Source of the DNA: G963665545 sp963665545
GTDB lineage: Bacteria; Pseudomonadota; Gammaproteobacteria; Xanthomonadales; SZUA-36
Direction: 5' to 3'
Length of the DNA stretch: 64,000 nt
NCBI GenBank assembly: GCA_963665545.2
Contig: CAXXKZ010000004.1
Location: 310,001 to 374,000 of the forward strand
Shown: positions 1 to 9,325 of the stretch, one piece after another
Layout of the letters: each line of letters opens with the position of its first letter
Position numbering within the stretch: the first letter of the stretch is position 1
Made by a program: the position numbers and the translations under genes
The notes under the pieces: model-generated
What the model was told of the DNA's origin: nothing
The model's database searches: none
What the model saw: only the letters and a program-made list of their open reading frames with translations

Positions 1-564
1 GGGATACACCACCCCGGTTGGATTATTTGGGTTGATGATCACAATCGCGCGTGTTCGAGGCGTGAGCAATGCTCTAATCTCGTCCGGATCGGGTACAAAT
101 CCATTGTCGGGTAGGCAATTGTAGTAAACAGGCTTGCCGCGATTGAGCTCAACCGAGGCGCTCCACAGTGGGTAATCGGGGCTGGGAATCAATACCTCGT
201 CACCACTGCACAGCAATGCTCTGAGCGCCAGGTCTATGCACTCGCTGACGCCGTTGCCCATGACGATGTCACGCGTGCTGACGACCATCACACCCCTGTC
301 CTGCTGCTGCATAACAATCGCTTCGCGGGCGGGGAATATGCCTTTTTGATGGCAGTAGGCCTCGCTTTGCCCCAGGTTCTCGATCATCGCCAGGCGCATG
401 GTTTCCGGTGTACGGTAGCCGAACAATCCCGGGTTACCGATATTCAGAGAGATGATTTCGTATCCGCGGCGCTCTAACTCCATGGCACGCGATGCCAATT
501 CGCCACGAATTTCGTAGCTGACATCGGCAAGAATATCGTTGGTTTTGATGGGTGCTTTGGTCAT
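1..564 (-). CDS. alaA: AlaA-like PLP aminotransferase (3' end cut by window edge)
   Basis: The reading frame runs from an ATG at 562-564 to the window edge without a stop, giving 188 N-terminal residues. It begins MTKAPIKTNDILADVSYEIR and carries RGELASRAMELE, LNIGNPGLFGYRTPE, GNGVSECIDLALRALL, PSPDYPLW and IVIINPNNPTGVVYP. This matches the N-terminal half of the glutamate-pyruvate aminotransferase AlaA family motif by motif (fold type I, class I/II). The role would be alanine synthesis from pyruvate and glutamate in the cytoplasm. The PLP lysine lies outside the window. The gene is divergent from nothing visible and is followed upstream (higher coordinates) by a broken SDR gene on the same strand. 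Confidence 0.85.
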   Translation of the reverse strand, partial: MTKAPIKTNDILADVSYEIRGELASRAMELERRGYEIISLNIGNPGLFGYRTPETMRLAMIENLGQSEAYCHQKGIFPAREAIVMQQQDRGVMVVSTRDIVMGNGVSECIDLALRALLCSGDEVLIPSPDYPLWSASVELNRGKPVYYNCLPDNGFVPDPDEIRALLTPRTRAIVIINPNNPTGVVYP

Positions 565-649
565 GGCCGTTTGTCGATTTTTGGGGCTCGTCAGGGAGTA
601 GACGCCGACCCGGCAATTTACCCCAACTCACGGCGCATCGCCAGGCGCA

Positions 650-1342
650 TCACCAGGGAATTGTGTCGCCGTTGTAGGCAAAGAACGAGCCGCTGTCGGC
701 CAGCGTCACCGAGCGCATCACCTACCGCATCCCGTCAACGCTTTGTGCCGTGCTGATCAGCGCATTGGGCCCACCCATCGTGGTCTGTACCCAGCCAGGG
801 TGCAGCACGATGGCCGTAATTCCCTTTGCCGCCAAGTTGATGGCCAAATTCTTGTTGACCTGGTTCAAGGCCGCCTTGGAACTGCGATAGGGCGTGTTGC
901 TACCCGATGAGTTGTCCGCCACGCTGCCTACACGGCTCGAAAGATTGGCAATCAGTTTGAGTTCACTACGGGCCAGGTGCGGAATGAAGGCCGAGGCAAC
1001 CATCATCGGCGCAATGGTGTTGACTTCCAGCGTCTGCCGCCAGCCAGCCAGCTCTGCAACGGTTGGAAACACGCTCCGAGGCCCGAACAACGCAGCATTG
1101 TTGATCAATATGTCGATAGCGCGGTCCTCCAACTCGGCGGACAACTCAGCCAGTTGGGCATAATCGGTGACGTCCAACGGATGTAAGCTGATGCTTGCAT
1201 GTTGCCGCGCCAGGCCGAGGAGATCGGCGGCCTGGTCCAAACCACGGGCGCAGGCGATGACATTCCAACCGTCAACCGCATACTGCCGGCAGAATTCGAG
1301 CCCAATGCCCCGGTTGGCGCCGGTAACCAGTAGGCTACTCAT
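650..1342 (-). pseudogene. Short-chain dehydrogenase (C-factor-like SDR) with in-frame amber stop
   Basis: The 206-residue open part has the Rossmann motif TGANRGIG (residues 7-14), the NNA motif (81-83) and the YxxxK active site (Y152, K156), so it is a short-chain dehydrogenase/reductase of the C-factor-like group. A TAG at 722-724 ends it right after SVDGMR. The same frame continues past the TAG with VMRSVTLADSGSFFAYNG and closes with PW and TGA at 650-652. From memory, this C-terminal tail (ADSG-F-YNG-PW) is the normal end of the family, so the stop is premature, probably one base change (for example AAG to TAG). The catalytic core is upstream of the stop, so a truncated enzyme might still fold. 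The substrate is unknown. Confidence 0.8.
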
Positions 1343-1359
1343 TGCTTACAGCATAGACG

Positions 1360-2622
1360 CTATTGATCGCGAAGTATTCTGAGCAGGAACTCGTGGCTCG
1401 ACTGGCGCGGCATCCCGCCATCTGCACAGGCCGATTCACCGAATTCTATGTCAGCCGAATCGATCGTCGTGACCGGCGTGAAAATCAGGCTGGGAACCGG
1501 GTCAGCGGTATGCATGCCGGTGTTGGAGTCAGTGGTGTGATCGGCCGTCAACGCCAACACGGCACCCAGCCGTGTCAATGGGTCCAATACCTGGTCCAGG
1601 ACCTCCAGAAAATCGCGCTTCGCAGCAGCTTGCCGGTCGTGGGCAAATATGTCGGTGGCCTTGATGTGCAGGTAAACAATATCGTTGCTCTGCAGCGCCT
1701 CGATTACCGCGTCCAGTTTGCCAGCCAGGTTGGTATCGGCCGTGCCCGTGAAGCTCGGATCGTTGGACACCGAGAAACCAAATAGCCTTGCGAGCCCCTC
1801 TACGGTATTGCAGCCCGTCACCACGGCGGCACTAAAGCCCGCCCTCACAATCAGGTTATCCAGCGTCAGGTGGCCACCGGCGCTTCGCGTGATCACACCA
1901 CTGGCGGGCGGCAGCCCATTTAACTCCCTGCCAGTATTGACCGGGTGGTCCTTGAGTTTTTGGTAAGCGAGGGCAACAAAAGCATTCACTTTTTCAGCTG
2001 TAAACAGGGCAGCCAACCCGGCTGTTCCACCCCCGGGCCCATCGCCCAGGCCGTCCAGTGGCCGACACTGCGCGATCCGGGTGGGCATGGCGTGATCCCC
2101 CGGATCGGTATCGGAGATATTCGCACTGAGGCCAGGGCCGGCAAGCAGCAAGACACCGCGATGATCATCGGTCGAAATGAGGGAGGCACGAACACCATCG
2201 CCAAGATCGAGGTCCTGCAGAATTCGCGCCAACGCCTGCGTCCCATCACTGATGCGCCCTGCCCGCCTGTCACGGACATAAAAGCCCCCGTCGCTCGATT
2301 CAATTGAGGCGAAGTTTGCCCGCATGGCGATCTCGTCGGGACCCAGGCTGTAGCCGGCGCCGGCCACCTCGATGGGGCCCCTGCGAAGCTGGGAAGCCTG
2401 TCCCGGGTCGCAACCCATCAGCAATGCAACCCCGGAATGTGTGTTTGGAATAATATTGGGCGCTATGGGATCGACAAGTCCGACCTCACCTGCGCTTGCC
2501 AGCCTGTCCAGGATGGGCGTATGCGCGGCTTCCAGCGGCGTGCGGTGGCCAAGTTCTGCCACGCTGCGATCGCCAAGGCCGTCGATAATCAGGATGACGC
2601 GCTTGCGCGGGTTACTCGGCAA
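1360..2622 (-). CDS. Archaeal-type cofactor-independent phosphoglycerate mutase (ApgM family)
   Basis: The protein belongs to the alkaline-phosphatase superfamily branch that holds ApgM, the 2,3-bisphosphoglycerate-independent phosphoglycerate mutase common in archaea and scattered in bacteria. Visible motifs are VILIIDGLGDRS with the metal-binding Asp, TPLEAAHTPILDRLA, NTHSGVALLMGCDP with the catalytic Ser region, YLHIKATDIFAHD and LALTADHTTDS. It would interconvert 3- and 2-phosphoglycerate in glycolysis or gluconeogenesis. I place the start at TTG 2622 (MPSNPRKRVIL) because GGGAG lies 6 nt upstream at 2629-2633; the frame is open to an ATG at 2742, but that 40-residue extension does not look like this family. 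With this start it has 420 residues, near the usual size. It is divergent from the hydrolase gene at 2774. Confidence 0.8.
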   Translation of the reverse strand: MPSNPRKRVILIIDGLGDRSVAELGHRTPLEAAHTPILDRLASAGEVGLVDPIAPNIIPNTHSGVALLMGCDPGQASQLRRGPIEVAGAGYSLGPDEIAMRANFASIESSDGGFYVRDRRAGRISDGTQALARILQDLDLGDGVRASLISTDDHRGVLLLAGPGLSANISDTDPGDHAMPTRIAQCRPLDGLGDGPGGGTAGLAALFTAEKVNAFVALAYQKLKDHPVNTGRELNGLPPASGVITRSAGGHLTLDNLIVRAGFSAAVVTGCNTVEGLARLFGFSVSNDPSFTGTADTNLAGKLDAVIEALQSNDIVYLHIKATDIFAHDRQAAAKRDFLEVLDQVLDPLTRLGAVLALTADHTTDSNTGMHTADPVPSLIFTPVTTIDSADIEFGESACADGGMPRQSSHEFLLRILRDQ

Positions 2623-2773
2623 GTTTAACTCCCAGAGTGTGGTGCGTGGAAAAACGGACTTCAGCTGAATATTAAAGCACTGAATTATGACATTTGTCGG
2701 GGACAAGTGCTTTTCAATTCGACGGTGTATTCTCTGGTGCACGATGGGCCGCCACCAGCAGGAGGAGATTGGT

Positions 2774-4264
2774 GTGATCCTAAAACTGATAATGGGCTCG
2801 ACCAGGCACTTTTTGCGCGCCCTGGGATACGGGTCGTTCGGTGCATTGATCGTGCTACTGACAATATTTGTTTACACGTTGTACAACCGTCCGGAACTAC
2901 AGGTATGGCATGAGGCGGAACTGAGCGAAGAGTTCACCGCGCAAAGCGATCTGCAGACGATGGAGGAATACCTCGAACTGGAAAATGTGGTTTTCCAGCA
3001 GCTCGATCAACTTGTTTTCAGGCGCACCGGTGTCGACTACGGTGGGGGCATCAACCGCTTTCAGAAAGGCAGCCTGTCTGACCCGGAGCGCTGGCCGCGG
3101 AACTGGAATCGCAGTTTCGAATTGATTCCAAAGCAACCCACCGCAGCGGTGCTGTTAATCCACGGCATGTCGGATTCGCCTTACAGCATGCGCAGTATCG
3201 CTGAACAGCTCCATCAGTCCGGGGCCAGGGTGCTGGGACTGCGTCTGCCGGGGCACGGAACGGCCCCATCGGGGTTGTTGGATGCACGTTGGGAAGACAT
3301 GGCGGCGGCAGTCCGGCTGGCCGTGCCATACCTGGCGCGAGAGGTTGCAGGCAGACCCTTGTTCATCGTCGGATACTCCCATGGTGCGGCGTTGACACTC
3401 ACCTACGCCCTGGAGACCCTCGAAGACGAATCACTCCCGCGGGTCGATGGACTGGTGCTGTTGTCGCCCGAAATCGCCATCAGCAAGCTTGCGGCGTTTG
3501 CGATATGGCAGGCGCGACTGGGGCGGCTCCTCGGACTGGAGAAACTGGCCTGGAATTCGATCATGCCAGAATACGACCCTTTCAAGCATGGCTCTTTCGC
3601 ACTGAACGCGGCCATCCAGGCGTATCGAATTACCGGGCACGTCAATGCACGAATCAGTGCGCTTGCAGATTCCGGCAGCTTGGCGGGCATGCCCCCGGTT
3701 TTGGCCTTTCAGTCGGCAGTCGACGCCACCGTTCTTGCTCCAGCGTTGGTCACTGGGCTATTCAACCGGCTTCAGGTCGGGGGTCATGAGTTGGTGATTT
3801 TCGATATTAATCGATATACCAATATCGAGGATCTGCTCAAGGGAGATCCCACCAGTTGGTTGGACGGCCTGAGGGAACGGCAGAACACACCATTCTCGCT
3901 CAGCCTGCTGGCCAACACGAATGAGTGGTCCCAAGACCTCAACATCCACCAATCCGGGCCAGGTAATCGTGGCCGTCAAACCTGCGTTTCAGGTCTGCGA
4001 TGGCCGGGAGGATTATTCTCATTGTCCCACGTGGCGCTGCCGTTTCCAGCCGATGACCCCCTTTACGGCAATCGAGGCGCATCTTCGAGCCCCGGAATTT
4101 ATCTTGGTATGCTGGCGCTGCGCGGAGAACACAACGTGTTAAGAGTATCGCCAGCCGAGATGCTGCGATTGAGGTGGAATCCATTCCATCGCTACATGGT
4201 AAGCCGAATCGGCGCTTTCATGCATCTGTCCCAGCCGGCCGACTTGAGGTGCACAAAACAGTAA
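2774..4264 (+). CDS. Membrane-anchored alpha/beta hydrolase
   Basis: About 496 residues. An N-terminal hydrophobic segment (GALIVLLTIFVYTLY) suggests a membrane anchor with the catalytic part outside the cytoplasm. The hydrolase core shows VLLIHGMSDSPYSM (oxyanion-loop region), LRLPGHGTAPSG and the nucleophile elbow GYSHGA, as in lysophospholipase/carboxylesterase-like proteins. I chose GTG 2774 because GGAGGAG sits at 2761-2767; an upstream ATG at 2687 and an internal ATG at 2792 are alternatives. The C-terminal 200 residues are less typical and contain FSLSHVALPFPADDPLYG, which may be a substrate-binding extension. The substrate cannot be told from sequence. The gene runs in the same direction as the PpiC-like/HupE pair that follows after 57 nt. 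Confidence 0.7.
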   Translation: MILKLIMGSTRHFLRALGYGSFGALIVLLTIFVYTLYNRPELQVWHEAELSEEFTAQSDLQTMEEYLELENVVFQQLDQLVFRRTGVDYGGGINRFQKGSLSDPERWPRNWNRSFELIPKQPTAAVLLIHGMSDSPYSMRSIAEQLHQSGARVLGLRLPGHGTAPSGLLDARWEDMAAAVRLAVPYLAREVAGRPLFIVGYSHGAALTLTYALETLEDESLPRVDGLVLLSPEIAISKLAAFAIWQARLGRLLGLEKLAWNSIMPEYDPFKHGSFALNAAIQAYRITGHVNARISALADSGSLAGMPPVLAFQSAVDATVLAPALVTGLFNRLQVGGHELVIFDINRYTNIEDLLKGDPTSWLDGLRERQNTPFSLSLLANTNEWSQDLNIHQSGPGNRGRQTCVSGLRWPGGLFSLSHVALPFPADDPLYGNRGASSSPGIYLGMLALRGEHNVLRVSPAEMLRLRWNPFHRYMVSRIGAFMHLSQPADLRCTKQ

Positions 4265-4321
4265 GACCCCTGCGCCTTAGCTTTGCTAAAATACACGCAC
4301 CCAATTTTGGCAGGCGAATTA

Positions 4322-5239
4322 ATGCCCGACAGTTCTTTTTTCCAACGAATTATTCGAGAGCCGCTTGGGCACTTTTTGTTGATTGGCTTGCTGATATTCC
4401 TGCTCTACGACCAGGTTGCAGCGCCGCCCGGTGATGACAACGACCGGATTCTGCTCTCCAGCTCAGACATTGTGGTGCTGGAGGAATCGTGGCAGCTCAG
4501 ATGGAACCGCCCCCCGACACCCCGGGAGCTGAAAGGCATCGTGGAAAACCATGTCCGAGAGCAAGTGATGTATCGGGAAGCGCTCAAACTCGGACTCGAC
4601 AAGAACGACTCCATTGTCAGAAGGCGCATGGCACAGAAACTCGATTTTCTGTTTCGCGATTTGACGCAGCAAATCGAGCCAACGGATCCACAGCTGACTG
4701 ACTTTCTCGCGGCAAACCCGGAGCGATTCGAACACCCTGCCCGACTGACTTTCAGCCACATCTATCTGAGCCCCGACAAACGCGGCCCCAACGTGGAATC
4801 CGATGCCGCGGAGTTGTTGATACAGCTGCGCGAGATGCCACTCGCTGACATTGATCCTGCCAGTCTGGGCGATCGGTTCATGCTGCAGCACGAACTGTCC
4901 GATTATAGTTCTCGTGAAGTTGCCCGGTTGATGGGAACCCGGTTCTCGGAAGCGCTTGATGATATCGAACCCGGCGCCTGGCAAGGACCCATTAACTCCG
5001 GCTACGGCCTGCACCTGGTCTATATTCAGGATCGCAGCGCCGCCCGCATGCCCGGTCTCGACGAAATTCGCGATCGGGTCGTGATGGAATATGTCAGCGA
5101 ACAACAACGCATCGCCAATGAATCGTTTTACCAGGAATTGCGCGACCGCTACGAAGTCATCGTTGAGTGGCCGGCAGACCTTTCTGATTCGGGCGATCCG
5201 CTGAACCAGGGCACTTCCGCCGCCAGGATCACTGACTGA
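4322..5239 (+). CDS. Parvulin-type peptidyl-prolyl isomerase-like membrane protein
   Basis: Start at ATG 4322 (MPDSSFFQRIIREPLGHF) is followed by one hydrophobic segment, LLIGLLIFLLYDQVA, and then a SurA/PpiD-like helical region (ELKGIVENHVREQVMYREAL). The parvulin domain appears as RLTFSHIYLS ... GDRFML ... SGYGLHLVYIQDRSAARMP, with the conserved GYGLHLV core of PpiC rotamases. It is likely anchored in the inner membrane with a periplasmic chaperone domain. It lies 17 nt before a HupE/UreJ-like gene; I recall this two-gene pairing from other gammaproteobacteria. The alternative ATG at 4283 adds 13 residues and has no better ribosome site. Confidence 0.75.
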   Translation: MPDSSFFQRIIREPLGHFLLIGLLIFLLYDQVAAPPGDDNDRILLSSSDIVVLEESWQLRWNRPPTPRELKGIVENHVREQVMYREALKLGLDKNDSIVRRRMAQKLDFLFRDLTQQIEPTDPQLTDFLAANPERFEHPARLTFSHIYLSPDKRGPNVESDAAELLIQLREMPLADIDPASLGDRFMLQHELSDYSSREVARLMGTRFSEALDDIEPGAWQGPINSGYGLHLVYIQDRSAARMPGLDEIRDRVVMEYVSEQQRIANESFYQELRDRYEVIVEWPADLSDSGDPLNQGTSAARITD

Positions 5240-5256
5240 CCGCCGGACGCTTTGGA

Positions 5257-6264
5257 ATGCAATCTGTGCTGAGAATTACCCTGTGGCTGTTTTGCCTGAT
5301 CTGCGCCATGTCCGCACAGGCAGACGAGATTCGCCCTGGCTACCTCGAGATCAGGGAACAACCCGCGCGGAACGGTTCTGCGCGATTCGCGGTAACCTGG
5401 AAAGTGCCATTCAGGAATGGCATGAAACTCAAAATCGACCCGAGGTTTCCGCCTGATTGCCGGCCCGCTTCAACCGTAGTTGCGCAGGAAGTGACGGGCG
5501 GACTGATCCGCCGCTGGTCAATCGCCTGCCCGGGCGGCCTGACCGGGAAGATCATCGCCATCGACGGCCTGCAAGCGACCATTACCGATGTTCTGGTACG
5601 GCTGGAATCGCTCGACGGTGAGACTCAAATGGTGCGCCTTGCCCCGCTGGAAACAGAGTTTCAGGTCAAGGAAAGATCCACCTCGCTTGAAGTCGCTGCC
5701 TTGTACACCTGGTTGGGATTCGAACACATCCTGCGCGGCGTGGATCACTTGCTGTTCGTGCTCGCGTTGCTGATCATCGTCAACAATACGCGCAAATTGC
5801 TTTGGGCCGTCACCGCGTTCACGGTATCCCACAGCATCACACTGGCCGGCGCAACCCTGGGAATATTGCTCATGCCACAACAACCCGTTGAGGCGGTCAT
5901 TGCGCTGAGCATTATATTTCTTGCTACGGAGATTGTGCACCAGCGTCAGGGGAAATTGGCGCTGGCGGCGACCTGGCCCTGGTTGGTCGCTTTTATTTTC
6001 GGCCTGCTCCATGGCTTCGGATTCGCCGGGGCACTCGCACAAATAGGGCTTCCCAAACACGCCGTGCCCCTGGCCCTGTTGTTTTTCAATGTTGGCGTCG
6101 AAATGGGGCAAATCACTTTTATTGCGATCGTGCTGCTGGCAGCTTGGCTGGGGCGGCGCTTCATTCCCCTAGAATTTACCCGCCTGACGCAGACAGCGGC
6201 CATCGGCATCGGAGGTCTCGCTGCATTCTGGACCATTGAGCGGGTTGTGGGTTTCTGGGCCTAG
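5257..6264 (+). CDS. HupE/UreJ-family membrane protein
   Basis: 335 residues. A signal peptide (MQSVLRITLWLFCLICAMSAQA) is followed by a periplasmic beta-rich domain of about 150 residues and then the membrane domain. The latter starts FEHILRGVDHLLFVLALLI, has TAFTVSHSITL and FGLLHGFGFAGAL, and ends FFNVGVEMGQITFIA. The histidines in GVDHLLF, SHSIT and LLHGFGFA are the family's characteristic intramembrane residues, proposed to bind nickel or another metal in HupE/UreJ proteins. The fused N-terminal domain is typical of the HupE_UreJ_2 type, whose role is unproven. The TAG stop (6262-6264) lies inside the boundary repeat of the islet that follows. Confidence 0.8.
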   Translation: MQSVLRITLWLFCLICAMSAQADEIRPGYLEIREQPARNGSARFAVTWKVPFRNGMKLKIDPRFPPDCRPASTVVAQEVTGGLIRRWSIACPGGLTGKIIAIDGLQATITDVLVRLESLDGETQMVRLAPLETEFQVKERSTSLEVAALYTWLGFEHILRGVDHLLFVLALLIIVNNTRKLLWAVTAFTVSHSITLAGATLGILLMPQQPVEAVIALSIIFLATEIVHQRQGKLALAATWPWLVAFIFGLLHGFGFAGALAQIGLPKHAVPLALLFFNVGVEMGQITFIAIVLLAAWLGRRFIPLEFTRLTQTAAIGIGGLAAFWTIERVVGFWA

Positions 6265-6290
6265 CTGTGAATTCCAGCAACATTGTGCAC
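6262..6290 (+). repeat. Boundary repeat, copy 1 (left end of islet A)
   Basis: Begins TAGCTGTGAATTCCAGCAAC and continues to ATTGTGCAC. Its first three bases are the stop codon of the HupE-like gene. An inverted relative at 8049-8075 closes the islet. Near-identical or partial copies lie at 14046-14057 and 17812-17841. Confidence 0.75.
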
Positions 6291-6327
6291 GTGTGCTGTT
6301 CTAGTCTGTGAGGCGCCACTCCGCAGC

Positions 6328-6420
6328 AAGGGGTCTTCTTGCAGGACGCGCTCGAGCCCATCCATGGGACGCTCCTCTTGAAACATCCGTGTTTCAAAGG
6401 GTCCTGCAAGAAGACCCCTT
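6328..6420. repeat. 93-bp cruciform-forming inverted repeat
   Basis: Two perfect 19-bp arms (AAGGGGTCTTCTTGCAGGA at 6328-6346 and its complement at 6402-6420) enclose a second small hairpin, TTGAAACA/TGTTTCAA, at 6379-6397. A diverged inverted copy of the whole block is at 17479-17571 in islet B. Confidence 0.75.
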
Positions 6421-6520
6421 ACTCCGAATCGGCTTGTGCCAGCGTTAGGAAAGCACCATCAGCGGACTACTGGCCACGCCTTTAAGGATGCCGAGCGCCG
6501 ACAAGATTCTATGGGTCTGG

Positions 6521-7459
6521 TCAAGCCATGGTTACACACGGTTTGAATGTTTCGCCTCGACTCATAAGGGCATATGCAATCCTGACCAACTTGCGCCCCA
6601 ATATCACTCGAGCAGCGGTTTTTGAAAGTCCCTTATCCAGTTGACGCTGATGATAGCGCTCGAATCGAGGTTCGTTGCGGGCCGCGTGAGCGGCACAAAA
6701 TAGCAATCGTCGTATCTCCTTCTCGCCATTCTTGGTCAGCTTGTGCTTGCCCTGCATGCGACCAGACCGCCGCAATCGTATGTCCAGGCCGAGGTAGGCC
6801 ACAAAGGCATCCGATGAAGCGAACACGCCGCGATGAAAGGCCGCCACCAACCCAGCAGCTGTGGCGGGTCCAAGGCCCGGTATCTGTTGGCAACGCGCAT
6901 AGTCTTGTTGCAGGCCCAACGCCCTTAGCAAATACTCAATCCGGCATTCGATGCGCTGGATCAAGCGGCTGCAGGCCTGTTCCACTTCTCGGCCTGACAG
7001 CGACACTTGGCGCATGCTCATGCGCATGTTTTTACGCACTCCAACCACCACAGCGCGACGCTTAATCAAAGCCCACAGCTCCCGTGAATGCTGGTCTGAC
7101 GGGCAATGACGAGGCAATGACTGCGCTTCGTGGCTGAGATAGCGTGCTAACAACCAGGCATCATGCGGATCACTCTTATGCCTCAGGCCGACGGCATACC
7201 GATAGTGATGCAGCTGGCGTGGGTTCACCAAGTAGATCGCATAGCCCAAAGCGTGCGCAGTATCCACCACCGCCAGGTGGTAATGCGATGTCGGCTCCAG
7301 CGCCAGTCGTACCTCGCCCGTCAACCCACCAAGCCATTGTGCAATGGCCGCGGTTGAGTTATTGACTTGATAATGTCGTTGCCGGGTCCAATCGTAAACG
7401 TCCAAATGATCTTTCGAAACATCCACACCTAAAGTGACTTGGGTAACATTGCTTGTCAT
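6521..7459 (-). CDS. IS110-family transposase (complete)
   Basis: With the start at ATG 7459 (MTSNVTQVTLGVDVSKDHLD, preceded by GGAG) the product has 312 residues. The N-terminal DEDD domain shows GVDVSKDHLDVY, ALEPTSHYH and the DPHDAW pair of acidic residues. The C-terminal transposase-20 domain shows IPGLGPATAAGLVA and the serine-bearing segment FVAYLGLDIRLRRSGRMQG. Elements of this family carry no terminal inverted repeats and often insert at fixed positions in repeats, which fits its place between cruciform and tandem repeats. A second copy, identical where I compared it but lacking its 5' part, lies inverted at 16722-17378. Confidence 0.9.
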   Translation of the reverse strand: MTSNVTQVTLGVDVSKDHLDVYDWTRQRHYQVNNSTAAIAQWLGGLTGEVRLALEPTSHYHLAVVDTAHALGYAIYLVNPRQLHHYRYAVGLRHKSDPHDAWLLARYLSHEAQSLPRHCPSDQHSRELWALIKRRAVVVGVRKNMRMSMRQVSLSGREVEQACSRLIQRIECRIEYLLRALGLQQDYARCQQIPGLGPATAAGLVAAFHRGVFASSDAFVAYLGLDIRLRRSGRMQGKHKLTKNGEKEIRRLLFCAAHAARNEPRFERYHQRQLDKGLSKTAARVILGRKLVRIAYALMSRGETFKPCVTMA

Positions 7460-8048
7460 AATGATCTCCGCGGTTATATGCCGTAGCCGGGATCTCACGG
7501 GGCGCAAGCTTGTATACATCGGCTGTCATTGCAGCTAGATTCTCAATCGGCGCTCTGGTGAGAATGGGATGGGGACGAACTCTTGTTAGTCTGTACCGAC
7601 TGGCCAGAAAGCGACTGCGTCCCGCCCATCCCGGCACCCTTAATCATCCAGATTTAAGGCAGAAACACCATACAAGCGACTGGGTCGTCGAGCCCGAGCG
7701 CCAAGGATGGCGTGAGGAAGGAAAATGCCAGGATGGCAGCATTTTCCGGCGGCTCGAAGAGCTGCTGAACGGTTTCAAGTGTTCTTAGCGCCTTGGATCG
7801 TTCCCGCGCATCCTTGGGGGATCGTTCCCGCGCATCCTTGGGGGATCGTTCCCGCGCATCCTTGCGCTCCGCGATCTAAGCACGCTGCACCGTGCGTACT
7901 GGCTTCGTCTTTGATGCCTTGGGATCGCTCCTGCGCATCCCTGCGCTCCGCGATCTAAGCACATCCTTGTGCAAAAGGGCCATCCGCCAGGAGCGAACCG
8001 CAACCCCCTCATGGCGCTTTGCGGTAACGATGGCACCAGGCCTTTCGT
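7460..8048. repeat. Gene-free repeat tract of islet A
   Basis: I see no convincing gene here. It holds a hairpin with GGAAAATGC/GCATTTTCC arms near 7720-7755, three tandem copies of a 24-bp unit that starts GGATCGTTCCCGCGC at 7795-7864, and two copies of GCGCTCCGCGATCTAAGCAC (near 7864 and 7943). The short frames across it are low-complexity and repeat-driven. Confidence 0.6.
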
Positions 8049-8075
8049 GTGAACAAGGTTGCTGGAATTTACACC
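8049..8075 (-). repeat. Boundary repeat, copy 2 (right end of islet A)
   Basis: On the minus strand it reads GGTGTAAATTCCAGCAACC followed by TTGTTCAC, a diverged inverted form of copy 1. It starts about 9 nt after the stop codon of the aminotransferase gene at 8085, so both islet ends sit at gene 3' ends. Confidence 0.6.
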
Positions 8076-8084
8076 TGGTTCTCC

Positions 8085-9227
8085 CTACAATGCTGCCAGA
8101 ATCTCTCCGGCCTGGCGCAGGGTGGATTCGTCCTTTGCGAAGCAAAAGCGGATGACTTTCTGATTCGGGGGCTGCCGGTAAAATACTGACACCGGGATCG
8201 ATGCCAGACCCTTTTCTACCGTCATCCAAATCGCAAACTCGGTGTCGGGCAAATCGCTGATTGCACTGTAGTCAGCCAACTGGAAATAAGTGCCTTTGGC
8301 CGGCAGACAATCCAGCTTCGATGCTTCCAGCAATTCACAAAACAGATCGCGCTTGGGCTGGTAAAATCCACCCAAATTCAGATGGTGATCGGGGCAATCC
8401 CGGAGATAATCAGCAATGGCATACTGCAGGGGCGCATTGGTGCTGAAATTGACGAATTGGTGGACCCTGACCAATTCGGTCATAAGCGCCGGCGGCGCAA
8501 TGCAGTAACCGATGCGCCAGCCGGTGGCGTGGTAGGTTTTGCCAAAAGAGGAGACGACCAGGGCGCGTTCCCTCAGATCTGGATAACGCAGCAGGCTGAC
8601 ATGTTCTGCGCCGTCAAATATGATGTGCTCGTATACCTCGTCAGACAGCAAGTAGATATCTCGTCCGTCGATTACTTCGCGCAGCGCGTCGATGTCGGCC
8701 TTTGACCAGGTGGTTCCTGATGGGTTGTGGGGTGTATTCAGGATGATCAGCCGCGTGCGTTCGTTGATACAGTCGCTAACGCTTTGCCAGTCAATCGCGA
8801 AATCGGGATATACAAGTGCAATGCGATGCGTTATGCCACCATTTAGCAACACGCTGGGCTCGTAGGTATCATAGGCCGGGTCAAATACAATGACTTCGTC
8901 ACCGGGGTGAACCAGCGCGGTGATGGCACAATAAATCGCCTCGGTTGCACCCGGCGTCACGGTGACTTCACTGACCGGGTCGATATCACAGTCGTACAAG
9001 AACTTCACTTTTTCGGCAATCGCCGTGCAAAGCCCCGGTATTCCGGTCAGCGGCGAATACTGGTTGTGCCCATGATTCATGTGCCAGGCAACGCGGTCTC
9101 GTAATTCCTGCGGCCCCTCAAAATCCGGAAATCCCTGCGACAGGTTAATGGCATCGTGTTCATTGGCCAATTTGGACATCACGGTGAAAATCGTAGTGCC
9201 GAATTGCGCAAGTTTGCTGGTCAGCAT
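8085..9227 (-). CDS. YbdL-like methionine/kynurenine aminotransferase
   Basis: 380 residues, a complete class I aminotransferase. It shows INLSQGFPDFEGP, HGHNQYSPLTGIPGL, VTPGATEAIY, FDPAYDTYEPS, LNTPHNPSGTTW, LLSDEVYEHIIFDG and the PLP lysine in SSFGKTYHATGWRIGY, ending with the substrate-binding Arg in KVIRFCFAKDE. This set fits the YbdL/kynurenine-aminotransferase group, which transaminates methionine and aromatic amino acids with 2-oxo acids. It is cytoplasmic. It stands alone on the minus strand, divergent from the hydroxyacid oxidase gene. Confidence 0.82.
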   Translation of the reverse strand: MLTSKLAQFGTTIFTVMSKLANEHDAINLSQGFPDFEGPQELRDRVAWHMNHGHNQYSPLTGIPGLCTAIAEKVKFLYDCDIDPVSEVTVTPGATEAIYCAITALVHPGDEVIVFDPAYDTYEPSVLLNGGITHRIALVYPDFAIDWQSVSDCINERTRLIILNTPHNPSGTTWSKADIDALREVIDGRDIYLLSDEVYEHIIFDGAEHVSLLRYPDLRERALVVSSFGKTYHATGWRIGYCIAPPALMTELVRVHQFVNFSTNAPLQYAIADYLRDCPDHHLNLGGFYQPKRDLFCELLEASKLDCLPAKGTYFQLADYSAISDLPDTEFAIWMTVEKGLASIPVSVFYRQPPNQKVIRFCFAKDESTLRQAGEILAAL

Positions 9228-9325
9228 TATTTACCCCGTGCGGCTCATCAAAGCCATTACAATACGCGATTGTCCGACAAATGCCGTGCACAGTAAAATC
9301 ACTTGACCAATCGGATCCTGCCTGA

